Shown: piece after piece, positions 13,165-24,908 of the stretch
How the letters are laid out: the number at the start of each line of letters is the position of its first letter
Position numbering within the stretch: position 1 is the first letter of the stretch
NCBI GenBank assembly: GCA_963971535.1
Contig: OZ020586.1
Coordinates: forward strand, 77,769,412-77,833,411
Origin: Notolepis coatsorum
Lineage: Eukaryota > Chordata > Actinopteri > Aulopiformes > Paralepididae
Length of the DNA stretch: 64,000 nt
Direction: 5' to 3'
The notes under the pieces: generated by a model
What the model was told of the DNA's origin: nothing
The model's database searches: none
What the model saw: the letters and a program-made list of their open reading frames with translations, nothing else
Made by a program: the position numbers and the translations under genes

Positions 13165-13440
13165 CGTTTTGTGTGTTGCATAAATGATATTATTTGTTCA
13201 CTTTACTTAAACAGTGCTATAGAATAGATAACATTCAACCACTAGATGTCGCACTAGAGCACCAGCATGCCATTTATCCAATCAGGTGCATTTCTCTCTG
13301 GAAATGGGAAATGGGAAAAGTAAACATTCATTTTGGACCCACCAAAGTTTTTTAAATGATCAATTCATTAATCAATATTTGATTGATTGCGGAAAGCAAT
13401 ACTTTTATTCCACAACTTTCTAAAAGCATATACCTCACCA
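13165..13440 (+). mobile_element. Dispersed short repeat (copy 2)
   Basis: Shares CAACCACTAGATGTCGCACT, CATTTATCCAATCAGGTGCA and AATACTTTTATTCC with copies at 7986-8105 and 17845-18085. No coding capacity. Confidence 0.65.
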
Positions 13441-15826
13441 TCAGCCAAGTTTGTGTTTGTACAAACTACCGGTATGTCTTATTACAAACAAGATACGTTT
13501 ACTTTCTAGAATTTACCAAAAAAACAAGATTTGGCGGTATGAACGTCTTGAATTGACCTTTCACCAAGTGTAATAATCCCTTCTTTCTCGTCGTCATCTT
13601 CATCATCACTCTCGTGGTTCTACAAGAGGTGGGTTCTGTAGCCCTCTATGTGTGTGTGTGTGTGCTCTCTACGCTGTATTCGTCACGCCTATGAAACACT
13701 ACACTCTGGAACCATCTACCATTCAGATGGTGACGGGAAGCCTTCTCGCTTGTATTTGTGTCAAATTTGAAAATGAGGCTAATTCGGCTGACATTGAGAG
13801 CAAGGCTGTGATTAAAGGAGGTGACAACACAAGCTTGGCGAATAATAAGGGGGGGGGGGGACAAAACTAAACACCCCAATATTAAAAACTCAAATATCAC
13901 ATCTGCCAATGACATGGGTCATTATGACGTAGCTTCCTGTCAAATATGAATTATTTAGCATCTTGATAATATTAGCGAGAGATATGAAGTGGCTCTCTGG
14001 CTGCCACCTGCGTCGTTAATAAACTCCATTACACACACGATACTATACGCTACGACTTGTTGTATAACCGCAATGGAAAAGGTGATTTGGTAGAGTATAG
14101 AAGACAAGGGTGAACCGGCATGAATGAATAAACCTGGCCTGGAGAGGAGGCTTGACAGCTTCCCTGCGTTCCCTCGCTGTGTGTGTGTGTGCGCGTGCGT
14201 GTTGTGTGTCTCCGGGAGCTGGGTGTTTAGCCTACTGTAATCCACGAGAATAGTATGTGTGCGTGCACGGGAGGGGAGATATGGGGGGGGGGGGGTCTGG
14301 TCTGAGCCAGGCTTGAGCCCCCCCCCCCCCTCCACACACACACACCATCTGCCGGCTTCCCTCAATTCATAAAACAGAGAGGCAGACAGACATCCGGGAC
14401 GATCTCCAAAAGTTCATAACCGTCGAACACGGACCGTTGTGTTAAAACTTTTATTCAAGGTTGTGTGCGGACCATTCGCGTGGGAAAAAGCCCCGATACG
14501 CAGAGACTAGAAGTTGGGTTACATAATAATAATCAAGCCACATCATGGAGTCCAAAGACATAACCGCTCTCCTGTGGGGTTTAGCATTTTTAAATATCTG
14601 TCGTTGTATAAAAAAAATTAAAAAAAAAACAGTCGGTTATCGAATCTAAAATTGTGGAGCGGTTTTTCAATTCCGTATTTAAATGAGTGTAAAAAAAAGG
14701 CATTTTTTTCAAACCGGCACCGCCGTTACAGAGCGTTCATAAAGACGTTACAAAATGACTTCCAGTAGTCCACCCTTCCCCTCCCTCCAGGAGGAACAGC
14801 TCCACCGCACAGTCTGACGCCGCCGCCAGCAGCAGCCACAGTAGCCCGCGCGTCCTGCTGAGAGCGGCTCGTCGAGCTGTTTAGTAGCGCGTCTCTTTCG
14901 ACAAACGCGCTTTTATGATCATTTAATTTGACTTTAAAACAACGTGTTACTTAAACCGAAACATCATTGCAATGGCATTGGGGGGGAGGGGGGGGGGGTA
15001 AATAGGTCGAAGTTAAACCCATCCGAGAACTAAAATGTCCGCTCGTTATAGAGAGAGGGAGAGAGAGAGAGGGAGAGAGAGAGAGAGAGGGGACGACGAA
15101 GGAGACCCGTTGTTGTTGTTGTTGATGTGGTGACGGTGCCGTGCGCTTCCAGGGGCTACACTCGCGGTGAGCTCCGAAATGCGTAATTACGCACGAAACG
15201 GCTCGTTGTGTGTGCGCGGTTCGCCGATCAAATATATTAAAAAAAATGCTTTTGGGATTAATATGATTTATCATTAAGCCGAGTTTCAAAACTAGCGTTT
15301 TGAAAAAAAAAGTTACACTATTTTTTTTACCCGCGTCGCCTGTCAATACTCCGGTCTGGATGAATCGAGTGTCGAGTCAAAACGGATTTAAGCTCTCTCT
15401 CTCAATTGTGAAGTTCTTGTAAAGCGACTCTCCATAAGTATTATGTCGCCTGGATGTTTGATCGAAATGCTTTTGATCTTCTCGTGTCGGTCCGCGGAGC
15501 CACCTTGAGCCAAGAGGAGGAGGAGGAGGGGACGCTGCTTGCGAAGATGCTTCCACATCAGTGCGATCCGTGTTCTTGTGTTTCAGTTTTTTTTTTAACA
15601 TAGTTTGTCAAATCAACATTATAATACCGTGGCGGCGGGCGAACCTGACATTTATAGTGGAAGTACCCAAAAACAAACTTGCTATCAGTCTCGCATCATT
15701 AACCGGAGCCCATGTGAGCGAGCGGGAGGGGGGGGCGCAGGCTCCTTCCATGCATCACCCCGTAGTCTATTTCAGGCTACAATTAAAACGTTATTAAAAA
15801 ATAAAAGCTCAACCTTGCATGCTTAC
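13441..15826 (-). other. anp32e intron 1, 5' part, becoming GC-rich
   Basis: Contains short TG, G and C homopolymers and a GA tract (15050-15090). CpG density rises from about 14400 toward exon 1, consistent with a CpG island that extends into intron 1. A short plus-strand frame starting at 14545 is discussed among the findings; no exon is supported. Confidence 0.5.
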
Positions 15827-15880
15827 CTCCGCCGGTGTCCTGTTCCTCAGTTCTAAACTGATCCTCTTCTTCATCTCCAT
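15827..15880 (-). CDS. anp32e: anp32e exon 1, start codon (acidic nuclear phosphoprotein 32E)
   Basis: The coding part of exon 1 is 18 codons, MEMKKRISLELRNRTPAE, the conserved N-terminal helix of ANP32 proteins, followed by the donor GTAAGC. Joined to exons 2-5 it gives 206 codons in one frame. ANP32E is a histone chaperone that removes H2A.Z from nucleosomes as part of p400/TIP60 complexes and also inhibits PP2A. It has an N-terminal leucine-rich repeat fold and a C-terminal acidic tail. The ATG is the only one fitting the family start; upstream sequence in this frame is not conserved. Intron 1 is 7.2 kb and full of repeats. The gene spans at least 14.2 kb here and runs off the left edge. 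Confidence 0.95.
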
Positions 15881-16200
15881 CTCGAAATAATACAATTAAA
15901 AACACTAAACGCGTTGGATGAAAATGGCAATCAAAAAAATGTTGAGTAAAAACTCTGCGCGGCTTTAGACCAGTAGCTCGGCTATCGCGGATGGCCACAG
16001 CTTGCCTACTGATCCTCCATGATACCTCGCACCCAACCCCCTTTCCCACCGCCCGCCCTCCGCGGCCCGCGATTGGCCGCTTCCCTCTCAGCTGACACCG
16101 ATTGGATAATCGATACATCGTTCAAAGTTGATCGCGCTGATCAGCCCTAATCCGCGAGATGGTAGAGGGAGGGTGAAACCGAGCGAGAGAGACCCGACCG
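15881..16200 (-). promoter_or_regulatory. anp32e: anp32e 5' UTR and GC-rich promoter region
   Basis: GC-rich sequence directly upstream of the start codon, with no TATA box in an obvious place. Two CCAAT boxes in gene orientation appear as ATTGG on the plus strand at 16072-16076 and 16101-16105, about 190-225 bp upstream of the ATG, with an E-box CAGCTG at 16089-16094. This is the usual make-up of a broadly expressed vertebrate CpG-island promoter. The transcription start cannot be fixed by eye. Confidence 0.7.
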
Positions 16201-17520
16201 AGAAGCGCACAAGGAATTTTATTTAATACGGTGACCGGCCCCGTGGCGCAGTAGCTCATCTCTAGGCGATATTAAGGTGCTTTTGGTTGGTCACGCGTCA
16301 GCGGGGGGGAAAAAAGGCCATCGTTCGTTTTCTGTTTGTTTTTATTAAAATCACATATCCTCTTCCAAGCCTTTGGTCTTTGTTCTCACTGACACGCGTG
16401 CGCGCACAAACACGCACATACATCTCTTATAATTTCAGTGGGTCAAGAGAGGTTTGAGGTCTTGTAGACCATTATATTGATTAGTCAATTATCACGTTGA
16501 AGCCTGTCTGCCAGTGACCTCACCTTCATAACCCCAACACCCCCCCCCCTTTTAAAAATGTCAAGATGGGGGGGCCTAATTTTTTTTGCATTCTGACTCC
16601 TCGCATGTTGTGTTATATTTGTCTGTGCATTGTGTCATCGGTTTTCTTTGTGTATTGTTGAAATAAAACAAACGACACAGGAATGTTTCAACATGGAGGG
16701 CATCGGTTGAGCAGTGCACAGAGAAACCGTATACTCTACTGGGCTCCTCTTCCCCCATTTGATATGCAAGGCAGTCTGGATCTCCACCCTAGTCGCTGAA
16801 TGTAAAATGGCTGACAGTCCCTGAGCCAAGCAAGCCGTGCATGGGCCTCCAGCGTAGAACTAGAAGCAGTAGAAAGGAACACTTCCTGGGTGTAACTCTG
16901 GGATGGCTACCGTATAGAATTTTGATTGTGTAGAATGTTCACACGTCAAACGGATGTTCTTTCACATGTATCGTCTGCGTGATTCAGGAAAAAAGTTGCA
17001 CTGTTTCAACACCACAGCTGATTAATGATGCGTCGGGTCATGGTAACATGTCGACTTCCCGAGTCTCGAGCGCTGAACCAAACTATGGCTGTTGTAATGA
17101 ATGCATAACCGGTCAAAGGAGTGTCCAGTGGTGTTGATTTCAGTAGGGATACCGGATCTATCTATTCTAGCTCTGTGGGCTTTACGGAAATGAGGAGAGG
17201 AGGAGAGGCAGCAAAGGCAAGCCTCACCATCTGTGCCGTGTAATATGTGCTGCCTGCTATGTAGTGTGTGTGCATGTGCGTGTGTGTGTGCGTGCACGCA
17301 CGGGCATGTGTCAGCTGCTAGACTTTCATACAGGCCAAAGTCCCCACTCAAACCCCCCCCTCCCCTTCCCTCTATCTCTCTCTCTCCCTCCCTCTCTCAC
17401 GTACAAATATATTTGGAGGGATCTGAACCACATTGAAATATGGATACTAAAATGCACGTATTGCTTTATGATTGTGTGCAGTGAAATATATTTTGTAATG
17501 GGGGAAGAAAAGGGTCACTG
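16201..17520. other. Upstream flank, no gene recognised
   Basis: No exon, splice pair or repeat family was recognised. There are short TG/CA runs (16390-16420, 17263-17310) and a C-rich/CT tract (17345-17400). Confidence 0.4.
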
Positions 17521-17529
17521 CTGTACATA

Positions 17530-17665
17530 ATATACAATAATTGGATATAGAATCTTTGGATAGTAAATAGAGTATTTGAATAGTAGATAGTGTATTTAGA
17601 TAGTAAATATAGTTATCGGATAGTAAATAGAGTATTTGGACCGTACATTGAGTATTTGGGGTGGA
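17530..17665. repeat. AT-rich short minisatellite
   Basis: About six imperfect copies of ATAGTAAATAGAGTATTTGG. Confidence 0.75.
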
Positions 17666-17844
17666 AAGTATATTTTATGTAGAGGTATATACAGGTGTAC
17701 TTAGGCTTTACCATTATATATTTAGTTATATAAACTGAACATGATTTCAATATGAACACAGACGTGTTTCGGCATCTTGCCATTTTCAGGGAGTTACAAC
17801 CAATTAAATGGTGAACATTTTTTTTTCATGTTTTTTTTTTATCA

Positions 17845-18085
17845 AAAGGTGCTATAGATAACATTCAGCCACTAGATGTCAGACTATAGCATCAGCATGT
17901 AATTTATCCAATCGGGTGCATTCCACATGGGGAAATGGGAAGAGTCAACAAAAACATACATTTTTTTTAAATGATAACTTCATGAATCAATCATTTTCTT
18001 TGGGGAAACGCAATACTTTTATTCCGCACCTTTCTACAAAATGATTACTGTATACATACAAATGTTATCTATAGCAACTTTAAAC
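17845..18085 (+). mobile_element. Dispersed short repeat (copy 3)
   Basis: Begins AAAAGGTGCTATAGATAACA and ends with an imperfect complement, GTTATCTATAGCAACTTT, so it has terminal inverted repeats and behaves like a MITE. The core matches 13165-13440. Confidence 0.7.
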
Positions 18086-18221
18086 GAAACTAAAAGCAGT
18101 GAACCTAAAAGAAGGACAAAGAAGAAAAAAAACAATAAAAACTAAAATAAACCAAAAAAATTAATACTCTACAAACGGACCCTATACCTTCCCAAATATA
18201 TCTGAGGATCCCGTACCGTGA

Positions 18222-18500
18222 GTAGAATAGAATAGAAATCCTTTAATAATCCAGAAGGAAATTCGGCACTACAGATCGCTCACATTGAACAACAATAAAC
18301 ATTCAATAAAACTAAAATAAGAATAAGAATATAATAATATTAAAAATAAGAATAAAATAGAATAAAGAATAAAATACGGTCCGGGATATACATTCTGGTA
18401 TGTATATATACATTCTAAAATCTTAAATATAAACTATCCAGCCAAAAATATACAGTAAATGTACAGTAATAGGTGTAAAAAAAAAAAGAGTCTCAAGCTT
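18222..18500 (-). mobile_element. Retroposon 3' tail fragment
   Basis: Contains ATCCTTTAATAATCCAGAAG followed by AATAAGAATA-rich sequence, an antisense LINE or SINE tail pattern. No coding region is left. Confidence 0.45.
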
Positions 18501-18765
18501 AAGATCATCTGCATCACCTCTCTTTTAGCCACTGAGTCCAGCTCTGTGACGCAGGAGGCGTGAATACTTTCCCTAAGGTGGTTGTCCTTCCGCGTTCGTT
18601 TTGCGCGATCCGATTGGCCACTGACCTACGCTATTACGCCCCCCTCGTAAGTAGAGAGTCGGCGCTGCACTCAACCGATTCATTCAACAGGAAGCGATTT
18701 GCGAGTACAATACACCATCACGCCAGAGTGGATAAAGAAATTCTCCAGAAATGAATATGCGTAGG

Positions 18766-19844
18766 TGTTCTGAAGGTCCAGATTAACACTGAAAGTCTGC
18801 GTTTATTATTTTGTATAACTTGTATATTGTTTATATATATAAGATATATATCTTTACGCCATCTGTTTGCATAATAGTATTATTCGCTTGCCTCATTGGG
18901 TCCCACCCTTGACGTTGGAGGCGCCAGAGACGAGCCCCCCAGACATGGTTCTAGACATGTTCAGACAAGCTCGGACAAGCCCAGAGCAGGCGCATTGATT
19001 CGGTACAGGTAAATCGGCTGAGCCCCATAGGGATCAGTCTGAGTATATATAGTGTAGATGGTGCAAGCAGCCGCGCGGCAGTAACAGAACAGGAGAAGTA
19101 GCAGAGCGAGAGCGTGATACGTCCGGTACAGTTGTACACAGACCTACAAGCAGTGTATCGTTACAGAGAGCTAATGGCTACTTAGATACGACTATAATAT
19201 TGTAGAGCCATTATTGGCGCAGTATAGTGACTTGTGTAAGCGAAGTAACGTGGAGAAACGTATAGTTAAACCCAGCGGCGTTTGGATATAACTACTCATT
19301 GGAGACCGTCTGCAGGTTAGCTTCCAGTACAAACGAAGCTAGCTAGCTACCATCTATGCCAACAGGCTTTTGGATTAATAGCTATTAACCCTGCCATCGG
19401 GCGCTAGGATTACAAGGACCGGTTCCGTACAAGACCCCTTTTCTTCCAGCGACGACTGGATTATCCGACCGGTCTACAGTTCCTCCGGAGCTTGGAGCTC
19501 CAGAGGGAAACCATCGTCTCCAGCTACCATTTCCTTTTCCCAGTATCGCCTCGTTTCATCTCACTCCCTGCAGAGCTCCGGTCGAGTATCCGTAACCTAG
19601 GAACTATTCATTACCGCTGACTTTGATACCCTGACATTCTATTATTAAAGGAGAACCGTGATAATTAATATGTATGTTGCTATGACTATTAAAATACTGT
19701 AAACTTGGTATCCTTGTCCCCGCGCCGTCAATTGAGTGTCCGCCATTTTGTCTAACTATACTGTCTGGCTATTAATATTCTTTAGTAGTGGTTTAATCTA
19801 AACAATCTTTAATACAGTCCAGGTTGTGTAGCCCCTTAGCTACA
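18766..19844 (+). repeat. 5' LTR of the Bel/Pao element
   Basis: 1079 bp, from TGTTCTGAAGG to TTAGCTACA. A TATA-like run (TATATATAG near 19044) is a candidate core promoter. Confidence 0.95.
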
Positions 19845-19846
19845 AT

Positions 19847-19863
19847 TGGTCCTTCGAACCGGA
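19847..19863 (+). other. Candidate primer-binding site
   Basis: TGGTCCTTCGAACCGGA begins 2 bases after the 5' LTR. It starts with TGG as expected for annealing to a tRNA CCA end, but I could not match it confidently to a specific tRNA. Confidence 0.5.
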
Positions 19864-19897
19864 TGGTATCAGTAATAATAATCATATTAGTAATAAT

Positions 19898-21490
19898 ATG
19901 GCCAGCGGCGGACACTCTCCAATCGGCTCTCCCCCATTAGAGCGTCCTAGGCGCCAGCGTCAGCCCCCTCCCCACTTGGAGAACTACGCTGTTGATCTAC
20001 CTCCTAGCTCATCTACGAGGACGTTAAGCAAGGATAACATTAGTAGCTTAAGTATGCCCAACCTTATCGACCTGTCAACCCCACCGGTAGAGACCCAAGC
20101 TAGTTTAAGTGAAACTGACTTAGCTCACGGGGGGGGGACAAGCGGGACATGACTTGACTATGCCCATAGAACACCGCGCCCCCGAGATGGACCTCGGAGC
20201 GCAAGAAGGTAAAGAACGCGCCCCCGAGATGGACCTCGGAGCGCAAGAAGGTAAAGAATGCGCCCCCGAGATGGACCTTGGAGCGCACCAGAGTAAAGAG
20301 CACCGCGCCCCCGAGATGGACCTCGGAGCGCGGGAGAAGACAAAGTACAGCGCCCCCGAGATGGACCTCGGAGCGCGTAAGGAGACCAGGTCACCGCCAA
20401 GCCCTGCCAACTCCAAATCACCATCATCAGCGTCATCCCCAAGCGAGGCCGACCAGAGGCTAGCGCAAGTCCTGATCGCCACGCTAACCGCTTCAGCGGA
20501 AAGAGACCGCCTCCAGGGTGAGCGTGACCGCCTCCAGGCGCAACAAGAGAGTGAGCGTGAACATTCCAGAGCGGAAAGAGACCGCCTCCAGGGTGACGTG
20601 AACGCCTCCAGGCGCAACGAGAGAGTGAACGCGAACATCTCAGACTGGAAGAGAGTCGCCTCCAGGCTGACGCCACGATAACCATCAGACTGGAAGAGAG
20701 GCGCCTCCAGGCTGAAGAAAACATGGAGCGAGACCGCGCCAATGCACAGCGCGACGCAGCCAATGCACAGCGCGAGGCGGAGCGAGACCGTCTACAAGCA
20801 CAAATGATGGAGCAAGCGCTCCAGAGGGTGACTCCCCACTCTTCCACCCGGAGCTCCCGGAGATCATCACGACACGGGTCGAGGGCACCTTCCCCTCCCC
20901 GACAAAGCTACACGGGACCCCGCCTAAGGGAAGAACCTGCTTACGTTGCCGAGCAGCTAGCCGAGCGACTACAAAGCCTAACGGAGGACGAGGGAGGACA
21001 GAAAGCCCACCCGCACGACCCCATCTCAGACCAGGAGGAACAGTGCAGCCCCGGTCTCAGCCCCGACACGCTGCGTTATGAACCCCCAACCCGTCCCAGT
21101 GGGGAGTTCGAGCAACAGACAGCACCGAGGAATAGTGCCTGGGGGCCCAGCCTCTGGTTCCCGCCCAGCACGAACCAACGACCCCACGTACGGGGAGACT
21201 CGCCAAGGAGGCCTCTCCCCCCACGTGCGTCAGTGTCACAGCCATCCATGGTATCCTACATTGGGACACCCACATTCCCAGACTTCACAAGAGAAGACCG
21301 AGCGCAGTATACCGAGCTGCGTATGTGCCTAGAGACAATTATGTCCGGAGTACAGGACGAGTCATACAAGTATGCCATCCTCCTTAAGCACCTCAAGGTA
21401 ACTAGAGCGCACAACATAGCGCTGGCATACTCCAATTCACAAACTCCCTATTCTGATGCCCTGGTTGCCCTCGACGCACGTTACGGACGC
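19898..21490 (+). pseudogene. Bel/Pao gag remnant with in-frame peptide repeats
   Basis: The start codon at 19898 lies 53 bp after the LTR. The first frame (84 codons) breaks at a G9 run near 20130. The next frame (20154-20681) has five tandem copies of a 13-16-residue unit with the core APEMDLGA, then ERDRLQ-type heptads that predict a coiled coil. After another break the frame from 20723 continues the coiled coil, a Pro/Arg-rich linker, and a segment (YIGTPTFPDFTREDRAQYTE to ALDARYGRK) that matches the conserved Pao-type Gag domain. That domain stops abruptly at about 21490, where pol sequence follows directly, so the C-terminal Gag, zinc knuckle and protease are deleted. Confidence 0.85.
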
Positions 21491-23144
21491 AAGATGGTTC
21501 GGTCCAAAGAGGACAAGTATGCCATAGCTCTACTCGAGCAGAAGACGACGAGGGTCGAGGTCGACGGAGTGCTAAGATACGCGACCCCACTCTTGAGGCG
21601 GGAAGGGATGCCCACTCTGCACGTGCCGAAGGGAGCGACACACCACTACCTACAGAGCACTGAGCGGCGCCTCGCCAAAGACCCCCCCCCCCAAGCAACG
21701 ATATATCGCACCGAGATCGAGAAGCTGATCACGGCCGGCCATATAAAGAAAATCGATGACCACGAGGCAGAAAGGACGACAGAGTCATGGTACGTGCCCC
21801 ACCACAAGGTCACCCACAACGGAAAGAACCGCATCGTGTTCAATTGCAGTTATCAGATTGGACAGCAGAATCTGAATAACCTACTCCTGCCCGGCCCGAC
21901 ACTCGGACCCTCCCTCCTCGGCGTACTGATACGCTTTCGTCAGGAAAAAGTGGCCATCAGCGGCGACATCAAGGGAATGTTCCTACAAGTCCGACTGATG
22001 GAGGAAGACAAGCCTCTACTGAGGTTTCTGTGGGGAGAGGCTCGACGACGAACAACCCTCGATATACCAATGGGAGGTACTCCCATTCGGCACCACCTGC
22101 AGCCCGTGCTGCGCCACGTTCGCGTTACAGAAGCATGTGGCCGAAGACCCCGGAGCCGATGATGATGTCCGACACAGCGTGGAAAGAAGTTTCTACGTGG
22201 ACAACTGCCTACAGAGCGTATCCATGCCAGAAGAAGCAGAGAGCATCCTACTGAAGCTACGAGCTTCATTAGCCAAAGGTGGATTCGACCTCCGACAATG
22301 GGCCAGCAGCGACCCTCAAGTTCTCCGACGCCTCCCCCCAGAGACCAAGGCCGCGAGCAGCGAGACCTGGATGGCGCACACCCCAGGCGAAGCGCAAGAG
22401 ATGACCCTGGGCCTCGTCTGGCGTTTCAAGACGGACTCGCTTCACTACAGACACACACCCCTGAGGACGGATCAGGAGACGTCCACGACTAGACTGACCA
22501 CTCGGCGGAGTGTGTACCGAACACTTGCCAGCCAGTACGACCCAATGGGATGTATCCTCCCCTATACCACTCGGGCGAAGATGCTGGTGAGAGAACTGTG
22601 GGACAAGGAGCAGGGCTGGGACGACCCCATACCCGAGCACCTGGCTACCACATGGAGAGAATGGGAGGATGAACTTGTCTTACTCCGCAAGGTGACCATC
22701 CAGCGGAGTTACTTCCCCCCTACAGTGCGGTTGGAGACGTGTCAGATAGACCTGCACGTCTTCAGCGACGCCTTTGAAGTGGCGTACGGATCAGTGGCCT
22801 ACCTGAGAGCCCGAGAAGAGGGAGGAGAAGTCCACGTAGCCTTCGTCCTGGCCCGCTCGAGGATAGCTCCCCGCAAGCAGCAGTCGATCCCGCGACTAGA
22901 GCTCTGCGCAGCTCTGGTAGGCGCGCAACTCGCAAAAATGGTACAAAGTGAACTCACCATACCGGTGCGTGAGATCATCCTATGGTCAGACTCCATGACC
23001 GTGCTCACCTGGATCTAGTCCGCCTCCTGTCGGTACAAAGTTTTCGTCGGAGTCCGAGTAACCGAAATCCAAGACCTGGTAGGAGCGGCATGTTGGAGAT
23101 ATGTTGACACCAAGCAGAACCTGGCGGATGTCATCACACGGGGG
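21491..23144 (+). pseudogene. Bel/Pao reverse transcriptase and RNase H remnant
   Basis: Begins mid-protein with SKEDKYAIALLEQKTTRVEV, then the Pao-type block ESWYVPHHKVTHNGKNRIVF. Motif A is SGDIKGMF and the catalytic box is FYVDNC (YVDN). A frameshift falls between about 22030 and 22080, before the LPFGTTCSP-type segment. RNase H follows with FSDAFEVAYGSVAYLR, RLELCAALVGAQLAK and ILWSDSMTVLTWI. A TAG stop at 23016-23018 ends that frame, and RNase H-like sequence continues past it in frame. The N-terminal part of the enzyme is missing through the gag-pol deletion. Confidence 0.9.
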
Positions 23145-24790
23145 ATGTCCCTAGACGACCTCACATGTCCTAACCCATACAGTGATGGTCCAGAGTTCCT
23201 CAAGCTCCCGGAGGAGAAGTGGCCTATCCCCACACCACGGGAGGCGAACCAAGATGAGTCAGAAATAAAGAAGTCTATGTTCTGTGGGCTGAGTCAAGCC
23301 CCGGCTCCAACAGACCCGGACCTAGACGACTGTCTAACCCTTGAGAGTGCTCAGAAAAGGACATTCCTATGGCACCACCCGGAATTCCCCCCCACCACAG
23401 ACCTCGACGCATCGGCCTACGAGGAAGCAGAACTTCTTCTACTAAAGAGAGCACAAAGAGACTCCTTCCCAGAAGAAATAGATTGTCTGAGAGGGAAAAA
23501 GCCAGTCCCCTCAGACAGTCGACTCCTCACCTTAGCCCCAGAGCTCGACGCCCAGCACCTCATCAGGGTGGGTGGTCGATTGAGACGGGCCCCGGACTTG
23601 GCCGAAGATGTTAAGCATCCTATCGTCCTAAACAGCCGACACAAGATAACAGATCTGATCATCCAGAAGTACGACAAGGTGGTGCACCACGCGGGGGCCG
23701 AGCGAGTCTTTGCGGAGATCCGATGGCGCTTCTGGATACTCCAAGAGAGAGAAGCTGTACGTCGATTCCAACGGACTTGCCCGACCTGTCGCAAGTGGAG
23801 GGCACAGCCTAGTATTCCGAAGATGGCCGACCTGCCTCCCTGCCGCCTCCGACTCGGCGAGCGGGCCTTCCACTCCACGGGCGTGGACTGCTTCGGCCCA
23901 TTCAACGTCAAGAAAGGAAGAGGAACAGAGAAGAGGTGGGGCATCGTGTACAAGTGCATGACCACCCGAGCTGTTCACATTGAGCTCCTCCAGACCATGA
24001 GTACAGACTCGTTCCTCATGTCATTCCGGAGGTTCCAAGCAAGGAGAGGGACCCCATCAGTGCTATTGTCCGACCAAGGGACACATTTCCGAGGAGGAGA
24101 CACGGAACTGAGAGAGAGCTTCCTGACAATGGGTGAAGAACTCAAGATCCGCCTCGCTCCTGCTCAGGTCACCTTCCAGTTCAACCCCCCGAACGCCCCC
24201 CATTTCGGGGGAACGTGGGAGAGAGAGGTCCGATCCATAAAGACTGCTATGTACACCGTACTTGGGGCCCAGACCGTGGGCGATGAAGTCCTGGCTACGG
24301 TCCTCACAGAGATTGAGGGAGTTCTGAACTCCAAGCCCCTCGGCTACGTTTCAAGCGACGTAGCTGACATCGACCCCATCACCCCAAACTACTTCTTGAT
24401 GGTGCGGCTGGACCCTGCCCTTCCTCAGACGGTGTACAGACAGTACGAGATGAACGGCCGGAGGATGTGGAGACACAGCCAAGTACTGGCCGACCAGTTT
24501 TGGGCCCGCTTCCTCCTACACTATCTACCATCCCTTCAAGCCCGTCAGAAGTGGGTTAAAGACAGGGACAACCTGACAGTGGGTACCGTCGTGATGATAA
24601 TAGACCAGTCACTACCCCGAGCTACGTGGCCGGCCGGCCGGCCGTGTGAGCAAAGTGATTAACGGTTCCGATGGGAAGGTCAGAGCGGCAGAAGTCATCG
24701 TCCAAGGGCGGACCTACACCAGACCAGTAGCCAAGTTGATAGAGCTGCCTGCGTTCCCTGACCCCCTGACGACGACGATAACCCACTGAC
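23145..24790 (+). pseudogene. Bel/Pao integrase domain
   Basis: A frame of 505 codons. An HHCC-type zinc-binding region (HHAGAERVFAEIRW with CPTC) is followed by a DDE catalytic core with D in GVDCFGPF, D in LSDQGTHF and E in GGTWEREV. It ends with the C-terminal integrase segment. Near 24628-24644 a GGCC/CCGG repeat changes the frame, and the natural C-terminus (KVINGSDGKVRAAEVIV and onward, to about 24790) continues in another frame. Catalytic residues look intact although the element as a whole cannot be autonomous. Confidence 0.92.
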
Positions 24791-24892
24791 CTTATAGATT
24801 ATTTCCAACTCCCCATAGCACATTATGGAGAAGTTGACTTGACCCTTAATATTAATCTGTGCCCCCCATTTATTTTACTAATTAGGTTCGGA

Positions 24893-24908
24893 CTAATTAG
24901 GGGGCGGC
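24893..24908 (+). other. Candidate polypurine tract
   Basis: TTAGGGGGCGGC lies directly before the 3' LTR, in the position of the plus-strand primer; it is not fully purine. Confidence 0.5.

Noticed and set aside
20100..20888. Minus-strand frames with Arg/Ser-rich repeats opposite gag
   Set aside because: Complementary shadow of the repetitive gag region; the plus-strand frames explain the sequence.
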